Below, piece by piece: positions 32,709-42,751 of a stretch of 64,000 nt of DNA. The stretch's first letter is position 1, and the number at the start of each line of letters is the position of its first letter. The notes beneath the pieces were generated by a model. It was not told the origin of the DNA. It did not search any database and saw nothing but the letters and a program-made list of their open reading frames with translations. A program made the translations under genes and the position numbers. Source of the DNA: Noviherbaspirillum cavernae (lineage in GTDB: Bacteria > Pseudomonadota > Gammaproteobacteria > Burkholderiales > Burkholderiaceae_D); NCBI RefSeq assembly GCF_003590875.1, contig NZ_QYUN01000002.1, positions 558,001 to 622,000 of the forward strand, given 5' to 3'.

Positions 32709-34085
32709 ATGCATATTCACATCCTTGGCATCTGCGGCACCTTCATGGGTGGGCTCGCGGTGCTGGCCAGGCAAGCCGGCCATAAAGTGACTGGCTGCGA
32801 CAGCAATGTCTACCCGCCGATGAGCACCCAGCTTGAAGCGCAGGGCATTGAACTGATCGAAGGATTCAGTCCGGATCAGATCGGTTTGCAACCCGACCTG
32901 TTCGTCATCGGGAACGTCGTCTCGCGCGGCAATCCCTTGATGGAAGAAATCCTCAACCGCGGTCTGCCATATGTATCAGGCCCGCAATGGATCGGCGAAC
33001 ACATCCTGCACGACAAATGGGTACTGGCCGTGGCGGGAACGCATGGCAAAACCACCACATCGTCCATGCTGGCGTGGCTGCTGGAAGATGCGGGTTATCA
33101 CCCAGGTTTCCTGATCGGTGGTGTGCCGATGAATTTCGGCATCTCTGCCCGGCTGTCTGGTACCCAGGCCGGCTCGTCCTTCTTCGTGATCGAGGCTGAT
33201 GAATATGACACGGCCTTCTTCGACAAGCGCAGCAAATTCGTCCATTACCGTGCCAAAACCGCGATTCTGAACAACCTGGAATACGACCACGCTGATATTT
33301 TCCCGGACCTGGGCGCGATCGAAACGCAATTCCATCACCTGGTGCGCACGGTCCCGGGCGTTGGCCGCCTCGTTGCCAATGGTCGCGAAGAATCGATGCG
33401 GCGCGTGATCGCGCGCGGCTGCTGGAGCGACAACGAATGGTTCGGCGTGACAGGCGAGGCCGGCTGGGCGCTTGCGGAACATAACGACGGCAGTTTCGAC
33501 GTGCTGTTCAACGGCGAGTGCCACGGCACGGTACGCTGGTCGCTGACGGGGGAGCACAACCGGCTGAACGGGCTTGCCGCGATTGCGGCGGCGCGCCATG
33601 TCGGCGTGCCGGTTGCGCAGGCGATCGACTCGCTGGGCCGGTTCGAGAATGTCAAGCGCCGCATGGAGGTGCGCGGCGTGGTCCGGGACATGACGGTGTA
33701 CGACGATTTCGCGCACCACCCGACGGCGATTGCGACGACGGTCGGCGGTTTGCGAAAAAAGATTGGCAGCGCGCGCATCCTCGCCGTGCTGGAGCCGCGC
33801 TCCAACACGATGAAGCTGGGCACGATGAAGGAAGCATTGCCCGGCAGCCTGGGTGAAGCCGATCTGGTGTTCGGCTACGGCGCCAAATCCGGCAAGGATG
33901 CGCTGGGCTGGAATCTGGGCGAAGCGCTGGCGCCGCTGGGTAGCAAGGCCGGTGCCTATGACGAATTGGGTGAACTGGTGCAGGCGATCGCGCGCGCCGC
34001 ACGGCCGGGTGATCACATTCTGGTCATGAGCAATGGCGGCTTCGGCGGCGTGCATCAGAAGATTCTGGATGCGTTGTCGCAATGA
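32709..34085 (+). CDS. mpl: UDP-N-acetylmuramate:L-alanyl-gamma-D-glutamyl-meso-DAP ligase
   Basis: Murein-recycling ligase that attaches salvaged tripeptide to UDP-MurNAc. 458 residues. MHIHILGICGTFMGGLAVLA at the N terminus and the ATP motif GTHGKTTTSSMLAWLL are Mur-ligase features, and the start pattern and length fit Mpl rather than MurC. Downstream motifs are IEADEYDTAFFDKRSKFVHY and DDFAHHPTAI. AmpD (18.1 kb) produces its peptide substrate. Overlaps the next gene by four bases. Confidence 0.95.
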   Translation: MHIHILGICGTFMGGLAVLARQAGHKVTGCDSNVYPPMSTQLEAQGIELIEGFSPDQIGLQPDLFVIGNVVSRGNPLMEEILNRGLPYVSGPQWIGEHILHDKWVLAVAGTHGKTTTSSMLAWLLEDAGYHPGFLIGGVPMNFGISARLSGTQAGSSFFVIEADEYDTAFFDKRSKFVHYRAKTAILNNLEYDHADIFPDLGAIETQFHHLVRTVPGVGRLVANGREESMRRVIARGCWSDNEWFGVTGEAGWALAEHNDGSFDVLFNGECHGTVRWSLTGEHNRLNGLAAIAAARHVGVPVAQAIDSLGRFENVKRRMEVRGVVRDMTVYDDFAHHPTAIATTVGGLRKKIGSARILAVLEPRSNTMKLGTMKEALPGSLGEADLVFGYGAKSGKDALGWNLGEALAPLGSKAGAYDELGELVQAIARAARPGDHILVMSNGGFGGVHQKILDALSQ

Positions 34086-34678
34086 TCCTGTATCTGCATG
34101 GCTTCCGTTCTTCGCCGCAATCCTTCAAGGCGCGTCTGATCGCCGAGCGCATGCAGGCATTGGGTCGCAGCGCGGAATATCATTGCCCCCAGTTGCCGGC
34201 ATCGCCGCGTGACGCGATCGCACTGGCGACGGACATCGTGAACCGCTCTCCGGCCAGCGAAGTTACGCTGATCGGCTCTTCACTCGGCGGTTATTACGCG
34301 ACCTGGCTGGCAGAGCAGACAGGCTGCCGCGCGGTGCTGCTGAATCCGGCAGTCAAGCCGCCGCGTGATCTGGAAACATACGTGGGCGTGACCACCGCAT
34401 ACCATTCGGATGAACGGTTCGAATTCAAGCGTGAATATATCGATGAATTGAAGGCATTTGCCATCGACGAGATCACGCGTCCGGAAAGATATTTCCTGAT
34501 CGCGGCGACAGGCGATGAAGTGCTCGACTGGAAGGAAATGACCGCGCATTACCCGATGGCGCGACAACATGTCATTGATGGCAGCGACCATGGCATTTCC
34601 GAATTCGATCGGTATGTCGATCAGGTTCTTGCCTTTTGCGGAATAGCAACGGGAACGCCGCAACAAGGTTCACGGTGA
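34082..34678 (+). CDS. YqiA/YcfP-type alpha/beta hydrolase
   Basis: A 198-residue esterase-fold protein. MILYLHGFRSSPQSFKA carries the oxyanion segment, LIGSSLGGYYATWLAEQ has the nucleophile serine, and GSDHGISEF contains the catalytic histidine. The family has been characterised in E. coli as YqiA (acyl-CoA/palmitoyl esterase); the substrate here is unknown. The ATG overlaps the mpl stop (ATGA). Confidence 0.88.
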   Translation: MILYLHGFRSSPQSFKARLIAERMQALGRSAEYHCPQLPASPRDAIALATDIVNRSPASEVTLIGSSLGGYYATWLAEQTGCRAVLLNPAVKPPRDLETYVGVTTAYHSDERFEFKREYIDELKAFAIDEITRPERYFLIAATGDEVLDWKEMTAHYPMARQHVIDGSDHGISEFDRYVDQVLAFCGIATGTPQQGSR

Positions 34679-34758
34679 GCGAGAGCGTGCCCCGCGCACG
34701 GCGCGATGCGGCACAGGCCGCAAGCGCCGCATGATGAAATTAACAAGCAAAGTATTTG

Positions 34759-36726
34759 ATGAATCTATTTTTCGAAGAGTCCGGTGACTTCAAGGCCGGC
34801 GCGGTGTTGTCGCAGCAGGGCGAAGCCTATCAGGTCGAGATGTCGACCGGAAAACGTACCAAGGTCAAGGCGAAAGACGTGCTGTTGCAATTCGCCTCGC
34901 CCGATCCTGCGCAATTGATGACGGACGCACAGGCGGTCGCCGCAGACATCGACCTCGACTTCTTGTGGGAAGTCGCGGGGCAGGAAGAATTCGGTTTCGC
35001 CGAACTGGGCAATGAATATTTCGGCCACGATCCGAAACCGGGCGAGGCGGCAGGATTGCTGCTACGCCTGCATGGCGCGCCTGTCTATTTCTACAAGAAG
35101 GGCAAAGGCCGTTACAAGGCCGCACCGGAAGCATCGCTGAAAGCCGCGCTGGCCGGTATCGAGAAAAAGAAGCAGCAGGCGCTGGTCCAGGCGCAGTATG
35201 TCGAGGAACTGAAGGCGCATCGCCTGCCCGATTCGATCCGGGCGGCGGCGCTGCAACTGCTCTTCAGGCCGGACAAGAACAGCATCGAATACAAGGCATT
35301 GGAAGCGGCGTGCAATGAGCTGCAGACCAGTGCGGCGCGTCTGATGCTGGCGACCGGCGGCATTGGCTCTCCCAGGGAGTTGCACTATTCAAGATTCCTG
35401 CACGAGTTTTTCCCCAAGGGAACCGGCTTTCCCGCGATTACGATACCGTCTGCGCCGTCGCTGTCCGTGGCCGACGTGCAGGCGTTTTCGATCGATGATG
35501 TGACGACCACGGAAATCGACGATGCGTTCTCGATCGTGCCGCTCGCTGACGGCAGAATCCGCGTCGGCATTCACATCGCCGCGCCGGGCCTGGGCATCAA
35601 GCGCGGCGACACGATTGACGCGATTGCGCGGCAACGGCTGTCGACGGTCTATATGCCTGGCGACAAGATCACCATGCTGCCGGACGCGCTGGTTGACGCA
35701 TTTACGCTGGCGGAGGGCAAGACCTGTCCTGCCCTTTCGCTGTACGCGACACTGGACACGCAAGACTGGTCGGTCGTCTCCACCGAGACCAAAGCTGAAC
35801 TGGTACCGATCGCCGCCAATCTGCGCCACAACGAGCTGGACGAACTGGTCACCGAGGAAGCGCTTGCCGCCGATGCCGGCGACTATCCGCACAAGGCAGA
35901 TATCGCGCAATTGTGGCAATGGGCACAGGTGCTCGAAAAAGGACGGATGGCGAAGCGCGAAGGTTTCGGCCTGAAACCGGAACAGACCAATCGCGTCGAT
36001 TTCAATTTCTATGTCGAAGACGACGTGGTGACGATCGCCCGCCGCAAGCGCGGCGCGCCGCTCGACAAGATCGTCGCGGAACTGATGATCTTCGCCAACA
36101 GCACATGGGGCAAGCTGATGCATGACCATGGTGTGCCCGGTATCTACCGCAGCCAGGGTGGCGGCGGTGGTGGCTGGGCCGCAAGGATGCAGGTGCGCAT
36201 GGTGACGCACGCCGCGCCGCATCAGGGCCTCGGCGTCGATCAGTACGCGTGGAGCACGTCGCCGCTGCGGCGTTACACCGATCTGGTGAATCAGTGGCAG
36301 ATCCTCGCCTGCGTCGAGCACGGCGTCACGGCGCCGCTGGTCGCGCCCTTCAAGCCCAAGGATGCCGATCTGTTTGCGATCGTGTCCGCTTTCGATGCCG
36401 CTTACTCCGCTTATGGCGATTTCCAGTCGAACATGGAACGCTACTGGTGCCTGCGCTGGTTGGCGCAGGAAAATGCGCGACAGGTCGAGGCGGTCGTGCT
36501 GAAGGATGAAGTGCTGCGTCTGGTCGATATTCCATTGATCATCAAGTTGGCAGGCATGCCGCAAACGGCGCGCGGCACGCAAGTCAAGCTCGACCTGATC
36601 CGCTGGGACGACGTGGATCTGACAGTCGAGGCGCGTTTGCTCGAAATCGCAAGTGCTGCCGCCGCTCCCGGAGAAGAAATTGCCGAAATCGATGGCGAAA
36701 ACGACACGGAAACCGTGCCCGAATGA
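34759..36726 (+). CDS. RNase II-family exoribonuclease
   Basis: A 655-residue 3'-5' exoribonuclease-like protein. The RNB catalytic domain is recognised by IDDVTTTEIDDAFSIVPLAD (metal-binding aspartates) and VGIHIAAPGLGIKRGD, with TVYMPGDKITMLPDALVDAF and the later STSPLRRYTDLVNQWQ. The N-terminal part (about 1-230) lacks the clear paired cold-shock domains of RNase R, so I call it RNase II-like. Betaproteobacterial homologues in this position are annotated only as ribonuclease catalytic domain proteins. Start ATG 34759. Confidence 0.88.
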   Translation: MNLFFEESGDFKAGAVLSQQGEAYQVEMSTGKRTKVKAKDVLLQFASPDPAQLMTDAQAVAADIDLDFLWEVAGQEEFGFAELGNEYFGHDPKPGEAAGLLLRLHGAPVYFYKKGKGRYKAAPEASLKAALAGIEKKKQQALVQAQYVEELKAHRLPDSIRAAALQLLFRPDKNSIEYKALEAACNELQTSAARLMLATGGIGSPRELHYSRFLHEFFPKGTGFPAITIPSAPSLSVADVQAFSIDDVTTTEIDDAFSIVPLADGRIRVGIHIAAPGLGIKRGDTIDAIARQRLSTVYMPGDKITMLPDALVDAFTLAEGKTCPALSLYATLDTQDWSVVSTETKAELVPIAANLRHNELDELVTEEALAADAGDYPHKADIAQLWQWAQVLEKGRMAKREGFGLKPEQTNRVDFNFYVEDDVVTIARRKRGAPLDKIVAELMIFANSTWGKLMHDHGVPGIYRSQGGGGGGWAARMQVRMVTHAAPHQGLGVDQYAWSTSPLRRYTDLVNQWQILACVEHGVTAPLVAPFKPKDADLFAIVSAFDAAYSAYGDFQSNMERYWCLRWLAQENARQVEAVVLKDEVLRLVDIPLIIKLAGMPQTARGTQVKLDLIRWDDVDLTVEARLLEIASAAAAPGEEIAEIDGENDTETVPE

Positions 36727-36807
36727 GCTCCGCCGAAATGTCGGTTTGAAACGCCGACCTTTGTCGTAAAATTCAAACCTTCTGCAATCGCCTGCACTCG
36801 CCGCGTG

Positions 36808-37701
36808 ATGTTCATTCGACAAAACCGAACTCTGACCATTGCCATCGCCATCTCGGTACTGGTGCATGGTGCATTGCTGGCGGTGCGCTTCGTTGCGCCG
36901 GATTCATTCAAGTTCGAGCCGACCGACCCCGGTCTGGAAGTCATCCTGGTCAATGCCAAGCACGATAAGAAGCCGGTCAAGGCGGATGCGCTGGCGCAGG
37001 CGAATCTTGACGGCGGCGGCAATGCCGAGGCCGGACGGTCGAAATCGCCATTGCCCGACATGCGCAAGAACGAGAACGGCGAAAGCCTGAAAACAATGCA
37101 GCGCCGGATTGAGGAAATGGAAAAGCAGCAGCAAGAGATGCTGGCGCAATTGAACAAGAAGACGCGCCATGCCGCTCCACAAACGAAGGATGCCATCCAG
37201 TCGAAGGATGCGCAGCCCCGGCACGATGGCAAGGACGTCACCGATAGCGATAGCGAGATTCGCCGCAGTGCAGCCGAGATTGCAAAAGATATCGAGGACT
37301 ACAACAAGCGTCCGAAGAAGACGATGATCTCGCCGAGCACCCGGGAAGTCGGATACGCGATGTACTACAACGCGCTGCGCGAGCGGATCGAGAAAGTCGG
37401 CACGCTCAACTTCCCGCAGAAAGATGGCAGAAAGCTGTACGGCGAGCTCGTGCTTTCCATTTCCATTTATCAGGATGGCACGATCTATGACAAGGATGGC
37501 GGTTTGACCGTCGACAAATCCTCCGGCAATCCGGCACTGGATGAAGCCGCCAAGCGCATCGTGCGGCGGTCCGCACCCTTCGGCAAGTTCCCTCAAAACA
37601 TGCGCTCGGCCGGCAAGGATGATGTCTGGGTGCTGGTCACGAATTTCAAATTCACCCGCGAAGGCGGTCTTGAGGCCAATCTGCGCGGCGGGGGCCAGTA
37701 G
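36808..37701 (+). CDS. TonB-family protein
   Basis: A 297-residue periplasm-spanning protein. The N-terminal membrane anchor ([20 protein letters not shown], with the SxxxH motif of TonB) is followed by a charged coiled-coil-like linker ([19 protein letters not shown]) and a C-terminal TonB domain ([18 protein letters not shown] ... [18 protein letters not shown]). No exbB/exbD is nearby, so the energising partner and receptor are unknown. The ATG at 36808 directly follows a possible GTG. Two bases separate it from aroE. Confidence 0.87.
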   Translation: MFIRQNRTLTIAIAISVLVHGALLAVRFVAPDSFKFEPTDPGLEVILVNAKHDKKPVKADALAQANLDGGGNAEAGRSKSPLPDMRKNENGESLKTMQRRIEEMEKQQQEMLAQLNKKTRHAAPQTKDAIQSKDAQPRHDGKDVTDSDSEIRRSAAEIAKDIEDYNKRPKKTMISPSTREVGYAMYYNALRERIEKVGTLNFPQKDGRKLYGELVLSISIYQDGTIYDKDGGLTVDKSSGNPALDEAAKRIVRRSAPFGKFPQNMRSAGKDDVWVLVTNFKFTREGGLEANLRGGGQ

Positions 37702-37703
37702 GA

Positions 37704-38516
37704 ATGCCTGATCGCTATGCAGTCATTGGCAATCCGATCGCCCACAGCAAGTCGCCCGCCATCCATGCGCGTTTCGCCGCGCAAACGAATCAGGCGCTCA
37801 CCTACGAACGTCTGCTCGCGCCCCTCGATGGTTTCGCTGCCACCGTGCACGCCTTCATCGATGCAGGCGGAAAGGGCGCAAACGTCACCGTTCCCTTCAA
37901 GCTCGAAGCCTGCGCGCTGGCGACCTCGCTGACCACGCGGGCGCGGGCGGCTGGCGCGGTGAATACCCTGAAGTTCGACGACTCCGCCATCATCGGCGAC
38001 AACACCGATGGTGTCGGCCTGGTCACCGACATTGTGCGCAATGCCGCCGTCGCGATTCGCGGCAAGCGTGTGCTGCTGCTCGGTGCCGGCGGCGCATCGC
38101 GCGGCGTGGTGCTGCCGCTGCTCGCGGAAGATCCGGCCGAGCTGGTGATCGCCAATCGCACCGTGTCGAAGGCCGTGGAGCTGGCGGCGCAGTTTGCGGC
38201 GAACGGCAGTGTCCGTGGCGGCGATTTCGCGTCGCTGCAAGGCCGGTTCGACATCGTGATCAATGCCACCTCGGCCAGTCTCGCATCGGAGGTGCCGCCG
38301 ATTTCGCCGGAGGTATTCGACGGCGGATCGCTCGCATATGACATGATGTACGGGAAGGCGCCAACGGTGTTCATGCAGTTCGCCGCGCAACACGGCGCTG
38401 CGGTGCGTGACGGCCTCGGCATGCTGGTCGAGCAGGCGGCTGAAGCCTTCCATGTGTGGCGCGGCGTCAGGCCCGATACGGCAGCTGTATTCGCAGAACT
38501 GCGCGCAGGACTCTGA
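37704..38516 (+). CDS. aroE: Shikimate dehydrogenase (NADP+)
   Basis: Fourth step of aromatic amino acid synthesis. 270 residues: [18 protein letters not shown] (shikimate-binding serines), [10 protein letters not shown] (catalytic Lys), NTDGVG (catalytic Asp), and the NADP site [11 protein letters not shown] with ANRT. It overlaps no gene; mtgA starts 4 bases downstream, the conserved aroE-mtgA pair. Confidence 0.96.
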   Translation: MPDRYAVIGNPIAHSKSPAIHARFAAQTNQALTYERLLAPLDGFAATVHAFIDAGGKGANVTVPFKLEACALATSLTTRARAAGAVNTLKFDDSAIIGDNTDGVGLVTDIVRNAAVAIRGKRVLLLGAGGASRGVVLPLLAEDPAELVIANRTVSKAVELAAQFAANGSVRGGDFASLQGRFDIVINATSASLASEVPPISPEVFDGGSLAYDMMYGKAPTVFMQFAAQHGAAVRDGLGMLVEQAAEAFHVWRGVRPDTAAVFAELRAGL

Positions 38517-38520
38517 CCGC

Positions 38521-39216
38521 ATGAAATTCCTGCGCAAGTTGCTGATGTGGATTGTCCTCATCCCGATACTCGTCGTGCTTGTGCTGCAGCTTTATTTCTT
38601 CGTGCAGATCTGGTGGTGGGTCGATCACAATCCGAACACCACCAGCTTCATGCGTCAGCAATTGTCGGCGCTGCAGGAAAGGAATCCTGACGCGAAGCTC
38701 AAGCACAAGTGGGTTCCCTACAACCGCATCTCGAATAATCTCAAGCGCGCCATCATCGCGGCCGAAGACTCGCATTTCTCCGAACATGAAGGCATCGACT
38801 GGGAGGCGATGCAGAAGGCGTACGAAAAAAACACGAAGAAAGGCAAGGTCATCGCCGGCGGTTCCACCATCACACAGCAGCTTGCGAAGAACCTTTTCCT
38901 GTCGGGCGAGCGCAGTTATCTGCGCAAGGCGCAGGAAGGCGTGATCACCTACATGCTCGAATTCTGGATGGACAAGGAACGGATTTTCGAGATCTATCTG
39001 AACGTTGTCGAATGGGGCAACGGCGTATTCGGGGCCGAGGCCGCCGCCCAGCATTATTACGGCGTCTCCGCCGCGCAACTGAGTGCGTCGCAGGCGGCAA
39101 GGCTTGCCGTGATGCTGCCCAAACCCCGCTTTTATGACAAGAATCGCGGCTCCTCCTATCTGGCGCGCCGCACCAACCTGATCCTGCGCCGGATGGGAGC
39201 GGCGGAGCTGCCCTGA
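38521..39216 (+). CDS. mtgA: Monofunctional biosynthetic peptidoglycan transglycosylase
   Basis: Polymerises lipid II into glycan strands. 231 residues with an N-terminal membrane anchor ([22 protein letters not shown]) and a GT51 domain: [14 protein letters not shown] (catalytic Glu82), [22 protein letters not shown] and [15 protein letters not shown]. There is no transpeptidase domain, hence monofunctional. The start ATG 38521 is immediately after the aroE stop; a longer in-frame extension lies within aroE. Confidence 0.96.
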   Translation: MKFLRKLLMWIVLIPILVVLVLQLYFFVQIWWWVDHNPNTTSFMRQQLSALQERNPDAKLKHKWVPYNRISNNLKRAIIAAEDSHFSEHEGIDWEAMQKAYEKNTKKGKVIAGGSTITQQLAKNLFLSGERSYLRKAQEGVITYMLEFWMDKERIFEIYLNVVEWGNGVFGAEAAAQHYYGVSAAQLSASQAARLAVMLPKPRFYDKNRGSSYLARRTNLILRRMGAAELP

Positions 39217-39232
39217 CACGCTTGCGGGAAGC

Positions 39233-39261
39233 TTGCCTGTCTGAATCGATATCAGTACACT
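39233..39261 (+). promoter_or_regulatory. Candidate corA promoter
   Basis: TTGCCT (39233-39238), 17 bases, TACACT (39256-39261). Transcription from here would give a leader of about 250 nt containing all the stems described above. Confidence 0.45.
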
Positions 39262-39428
39262 TGCGCTGTTTTCAATTTCGGAGACCCCACTTGGGTAGTC
39301 CCTGTACAAACTGTCAACCGTCGGCGGACGGTCAATCGGCGAGATAGCGCTACCCAATCCGGTCTGTTTCCGGACTTCATCAAGCGCCTCTCGCCATATA
39401 CTGGCGGGCGGGCGCATCAAGGCCACTC

Positions 39429-39506
39429 ATGGCCGCGTTCCCCAGAAATCAATTTCCTGCGAAGGATCTTCGCAGGATCGTCATGCATTTTCACAAACAT
39501 GCATGA
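39429..39506 (+). CDS. Candidate 25-residue leader peptide upstream of corA
   Basis: ATG at 39429 followed by 24 codons and TGA ending 12 bases before the corA ATG. The peptide begins MAAFPRNQFPAKDLRRI and ends in a His-rich MHFHKHA. AAGG lies nine bases upstream. The ORF spans the last two leader hairpins, so its translation would melt them. This is comparable in layout, not sequence, to the CorL/MgtL leader ORFs of Salmonella. It is not confirmed as translated. Confidence 0.35.
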   Translation: MAAFPRNQFPAKDLRRIVMHFHKHA

Positions 39507-39518
39507 CCGGGAGGGCAC

Positions 39519-40484
39519 ATGATCAATGTATTTGACTTGCAAAACGGACGGCTCAACCAGGTCAATATCGAAAGCCGGAACGACCTCGAAAAGGCCGCGC
39601 CGGTGTGGGTCGACCTTACCGATCCGAACGACGAGGAACGGGCCTGGGTAAAGAGCATCTATGACGTCACGCTGCCCGGCGAAGACGAAGTGAAGGACAT
39701 CGAGGCGTCGGCCCGCTACTACGAAGCGGAGAACGGCGACCTGCATCTGCGTACAGACTTTTTGCTGGAGGAGGAAGACGGACCCTCACGCGTCGTGACC
39801 GTCGCTTTCATCCTGACAAAGGACATGCTGTTCTCGGTGCACAATGACGACTTGCCGGTATTCCGCCTGGTGCGCATGCGCGCGCGTTCGCGGCCGGGAT
39901 CGATTGCCGATTACAAGGACGTGCTGCTCGACCTGTACGCGACCGATGCGGAATATTCGGCGGATGCACTGGAAGGGATTTATCAAAGCCTGGAAGAAGT
40001 CAGCCGCAGCGTGCTGCAAAAGCAGGTGAGCGATGCCGATGCGGCCGAAATTTTGAATGCGATCGCGCAGGAGGAAGACTTGAACGGCCGCATCCGCCGC
40101 AACATGATGGATACGCGTCGCGCGGTCAGCTTCCTGATGCGCGGCCGCCTGCTGAATGCGGATCAGTTCGAGGAGGCGCGGCAGATTCTGCGGGACATCG
40201 AATCACTGGATGGCCACACTGCCTTCCTGTTCGACAAGATCAACTTCCTGATGGATGCAACCGTCGGCTTCATCAACATCAACCAGAACAAGATCATCAA
40301 GATATTCTCGGTCGCCAGCGTCGCGTTCCTGCCGCCGACGCTGATCGCGAGCATCTACGGGATGAACTTCAAGATTCTGCCCGAGCTGGACTGGGGCATG
40401 GGTTATCCGTTTGCGCTGGTGCTGATGGTCGCCAGTGCGATTACCCCGTTCTGGTATTTCCGACGTCGAGGCTGGTTGAACTAA
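39519..40484 (+). CDS. corA: Magnesium/cobalt transporter CorA
   Basis: Pentameric Mg2+ channel of the inner membrane. 321 residues: a long acidic cytosolic funnel, then two C-terminal helices. The first is preceded by IIKIFSVASVAFLPPTLIAS and ends at the selectivity motif GMN (281-283, in YGMNF). The second is FALVLMVASAITPFWYF, ending in a basic tail. The start ATG is preceded by GGGAGG. Likely controlled by the structured leader upstream. Confidence 0.95.
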   Translation: MINVFDLQNGRLNQVNIESRNDLEKAAPVWVDLTDPNDEERAWVKSIYDVTLPGEDEVKDIEASARYYEAENGDLHLRTDFLLEEEDGPSRVVTVAFILTKDMLFSVHNDDLPVFRLVRMRARSRPGSIADYKDVLLDLYATDAEYSADALEGIYQSLEEVSRSVLQKQVSDADAAEILNAIAQEEDLNGRIRRNMMDTRRAVSFLMRGRLLNADQFEEARQILRDIESLDGHTAFLFDKINFLMDATVGFININQNKIIKIFSVASVAFLPPTLIASIYGMNFKILPELDWGMGYPFALVLMVASAITPFWYFRRRGWLN

Positions 40485-40509
40485 CGACTCAACCGGAATA
40501 TCAGGATGG

Positions 40510-40538
40510 CCCGGTGCGCTGCACAGATGCGCGCCGGG
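40510..40538 (+). terminator. Terminator-like hairpin between corA and hemL
   Basis: CCCGGTGCGC / GCGCGCCGGG, ten pairs with one wobble and a 9-base loop, between convergent corA and hemL. Only a weak T-rich tail (GGTATTT) follows. Confidence 0.5.
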
Positions 40539-40557
40539 CGGTATTTCTGGCTGCGAT

Positions 40558-41844
40558 TCAATGTGCCAGAGCGGCAAACGCTCCGCGTGCCGCGCTGAGC
40601 GTCGCCTCGATGACCGTGTCATCATGCTGCGCCGATACGAAACCTGCCTCGAACGCTGAGGGCGCGAGATAAACGCCGGCATCCAGCATGGCATGGAAGA
40701 ATTCATTGAAGCGGTTTTTGTCGCACGCCATCATCTCGCCGTAAGTGGCGGGAATCTTCTCGGCAAAATACAAGCCGAACATGCCGCCGACCGCGTTGGC
40801 ACAAAAACTGATGCCGGCGTCTTTCGCGGCATCGGACAAGCCCTGCACAAGCTTGCGGGTCTGTGCGGTCAGTGATTCGTAAAAACCGGGTTCTTGAATC
40901 AGCTTCAATGTACTCATTCCGGCGGCGACGGCGACCGGGTTGCCCGACAGTGTGCCGGCCTGATAAACCGATCCCAGCGGAGCGAGATGCTTCATGAGGT
41001 CGGCGCGGCCGCCGAACGCCGCGACCGGCAGTCCGCCGCCGATGACCTTGCCCAGCACGGTCAGATCCGGTGTGATGCCATAGAGCGATTGCGCACCGCC
41101 CAGGGCAACGCGGAATCCGCACATCACTTCGTCGAAAATCAGCACAACACCATGCTGTGTGCACAGGCGGCGCATCGTTTCCAGAAATTCCGCCGTTGCC
41201 GGCAGCAAGTTCATGTTGCCGGCAACAGGTTCGACGATGACGCAGGCGATCTCGCTTCCCATCTTCTGGAACACGTCTTCCAGCTGTTGCGGATTGTTAT
41301 AGTCGAGTACCAGCGTATGCTTGGCGAAATCTTCCGGCACGCCGGCCGAGGTCGGATTGCCGAATGTCAGCAAGCCGCTGCCGGCCTTGACCAGCAGCGA
41401 GTCGGCATGGCCGTGATAGCAGCCTTCGAACTTGATGATCTTGTCGCGACCGGTTGCGCCGCGTGCCAGACGCAAGGCGCTCATGGCCGCCTCCGTGCCG
41501 CTCGATACCAGCCGCACTTGTTCGACCGACGGCAACAGGCGGCAAATCTCTTCTGCCATCTCGATTTCCGCTTCGGTCGGTGCGCCGAAGCTCAAGCCAC
41601 GCGCCGCCGCGTCCTGCACGGCCTTGATGACGGCCGGATGAGCGTGACCCACGATCGCGGGGCCCCAGGAGCCGATGTAGTCGATGTAACGTCTGTCGTC
41701 AGCGTCCCAGAAATAGGGGCCTTCGGCGCGGGTGATGAAACGCGGCGTGCCGCCAACGGATCGGAAGGCACGCACCGGCGAATTGACGCCGCCTGGTGTA
41801 CTGATTTGTGCGCGAGCGAATAGGGAGTCGTTCCTGGAAGTCAT
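40558..41844 (-). CDS. hemL: Glutamate-1-semialdehyde 2,1-aminomutase
   Basis: PLP enzyme producing 5-aminolevulinate for heme by the C5 pathway. 428 residues beginning [20 protein letters not shown]. The PLP lysine is in [18 protein letters not shown]. Substrate and cofactor motifs are [35 protein letters not shown] and FDEVMCGFR. The next gene upstream on the same strand is thiD (19 bases away). Confidence 0.97.
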   Translation of the reverse strand: MTSRNDSLFARAQISTPGGVNSPVRAFRSVGGTPRFITRAEGPYFWDADDRRYIDYIGSWGPAIVGHAHPAVIKAVQDAAARGLSFGAPTEAEIEMAEEICRLLPSVEQVRLVSSGTEAAMSALRLARGATGRDKIIKFEGCYHGHADSLLVKAGSGLLTFGNPTSAGVPEDFAKHTLVLDYNNPQQLEDVFQKMGSEIACVIVEPVAGNMNLLPATAEFLETMRRLCTQHGVVLIFDEVMCGFRVALGGAQSLYGITPDLTVLGKVIGGGLPVAAFGGRADLMKHLAPLGSVYQAGTLSGNPVAVAAGMSTLKLIQEPGFYESLTAQTRKLVQGLSDAAKDAGISFCANAVGGMFGLYFAEKIPATYGEMMACDKNRFNEFFHAMLDAGVYLAPSAFEAGFVSAQHDDTVIEATLSAARGAFAALAH

Positions 41845-41863
41845 GCGAAGAAATGAAAAAGAA

Positions 41864-42694
41864 TCATTGATTGGAGTCGGCAGCGGATTCGCGCGCCCAG
41901 AAATAGCGGTCCGGAATCAGTTTCCCCATCCCGAGCCTTTGCGCGCCGGCGAGCGTCGCATTGGTGAATTCCTGTGCTTCGAAAGCTGCGGCAGGGACAT
42001 CGACGCCGTTGGCGAGCATCGCGGCGATGGTGGCAGACAATGTGCCGCCTGCGCCGGTGAAGGGGCCGGACAGCCTTTGCCATGTGTCGTTCCGCATCAC
42101 CCCCGATTCATTGAAGAGGCTGTTGGTCACACCATGCACATCGCCCGGCGTATTGGTCACGAATACATATTCGCAGCCCGAGTCGATGAGCTGCATCGCA
42201 TCCGCAGCCATGGTGTCGTCGGCGGAAGGTTCACGCCACGTCTCGGCGAGGTGTCCCAGTTCAACTGCCGATGTCACGAATATCGTGGTTTGCGGAATCA
42301 GCAATTCGCGGATTGCGATCAGCGTGTCCTCGGCTTCCGGACCCAGGTCCGGCATGGCTGAAATGAACGGATCGAGGATCAGAGGGATGTCGGGATAGTC
42401 CGACACGATTTCCGCGATGACCGACACGTTCTCGATGCCGCCGACGATGCCGACCTTGAATGCCGCGACCGGCATGTCTTCCAGCACCACGCGCGCCTGA
42501 TCCGCAACCCAATCGGCATCGATGATTTGCACATCCTCGATGCGGGTCGTGTCGCTGATCAAGATTGATGTCACGACAGAAAGTCCGTGACACCCCATCG
42601 CGGCAAACGACGCGAGGTCAGCTTGTATGCCGATGGCACCCACAGGGTCTGCCGCACCGAACGTCAGTATGAGTGGGGAAGTTTGGTTTTGCAC
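41864..42694 (-). CDS. thiD: Hydroxymethylpyrimidine/phosphomethylpyrimidine kinase
   Basis: Thiamine pathway kinase, 276 residues, ribokinase fold. [21 protein letters not shown] resembles the ThiD N terminus (the usual DSSGGAGI becomes DPVGAIGI), and [10 protein letters not shown] and TNTPGD are present. The C-terminal anion hole reads [19 protein letters not shown], with Gly where the usual GTGC motif has Cys. I chose GTG 42694; the ~86 residues upstream in frame do not look like ThiD. Clustering with hemL and rubredoxin is typical for Burkholderiales. Confidence 0.82.
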   Translation of the reverse strand: MQNQTSPLILTFGAADPVGAIGIQADLASFAAMGCHGLSVVTSILISDTTRIEDVQIIDADWVADQARVVLEDMPVAAFKVGIVGGIENVSVIAEIVSDYPDIPLILDPFISAMPDLGPEAEDTLIAIRELLIPQTTIFVTSAVELGHLAETWREPSADDTMAADAMQLIDSGCEYVFVTNTPGDVHGVTNSLFNESGVMRNDTWQRLSGPFTGAGGTLSATIAAMLANGVDVPAAAFEAQEFTNATLAGAQRLGMGKLIPDRYFWARESAADSNQ

Positions 42695-42751
42695 GGCTGG
42701 TAGATTAAGATATTCGACTTTGCATTTTACTTGATTGAAGGGCACGCACAC

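Larger units (their letters stand above)
39217..39518 (+). ncRNA. Highly structured corA leader region
   Basis: 302 bases with a serial set of stems: TTGGGTAG/CTACCCAA (39291-39298 with 39350-39357) enclosing ACCGTC-GGCG-GACGGT (39317-39332); TCCGG/CCGGA (39358-39374); a two-part stem GCGCC..CGCC/GGCG..GGCGC (39384-39415); CCTGCGAA/TTCGCAGG (39456-39476); and GTCATGCAT/ATGCATGAC (39480-39507) right before the GGGAGG ribosome site. The density of perfect stems suggests a regulatory RNA. It matches none of the classic Mg or Mn riboswitch consensuses I know. Confidence 0.6.

Noticed and set aside
35389..36867. 492-codon minus-strand open frame opposite the RNase II-like gene
   Set aside because: Antisense shadow; it spans the RNase/TonB gene boundary without start or ribosome support.
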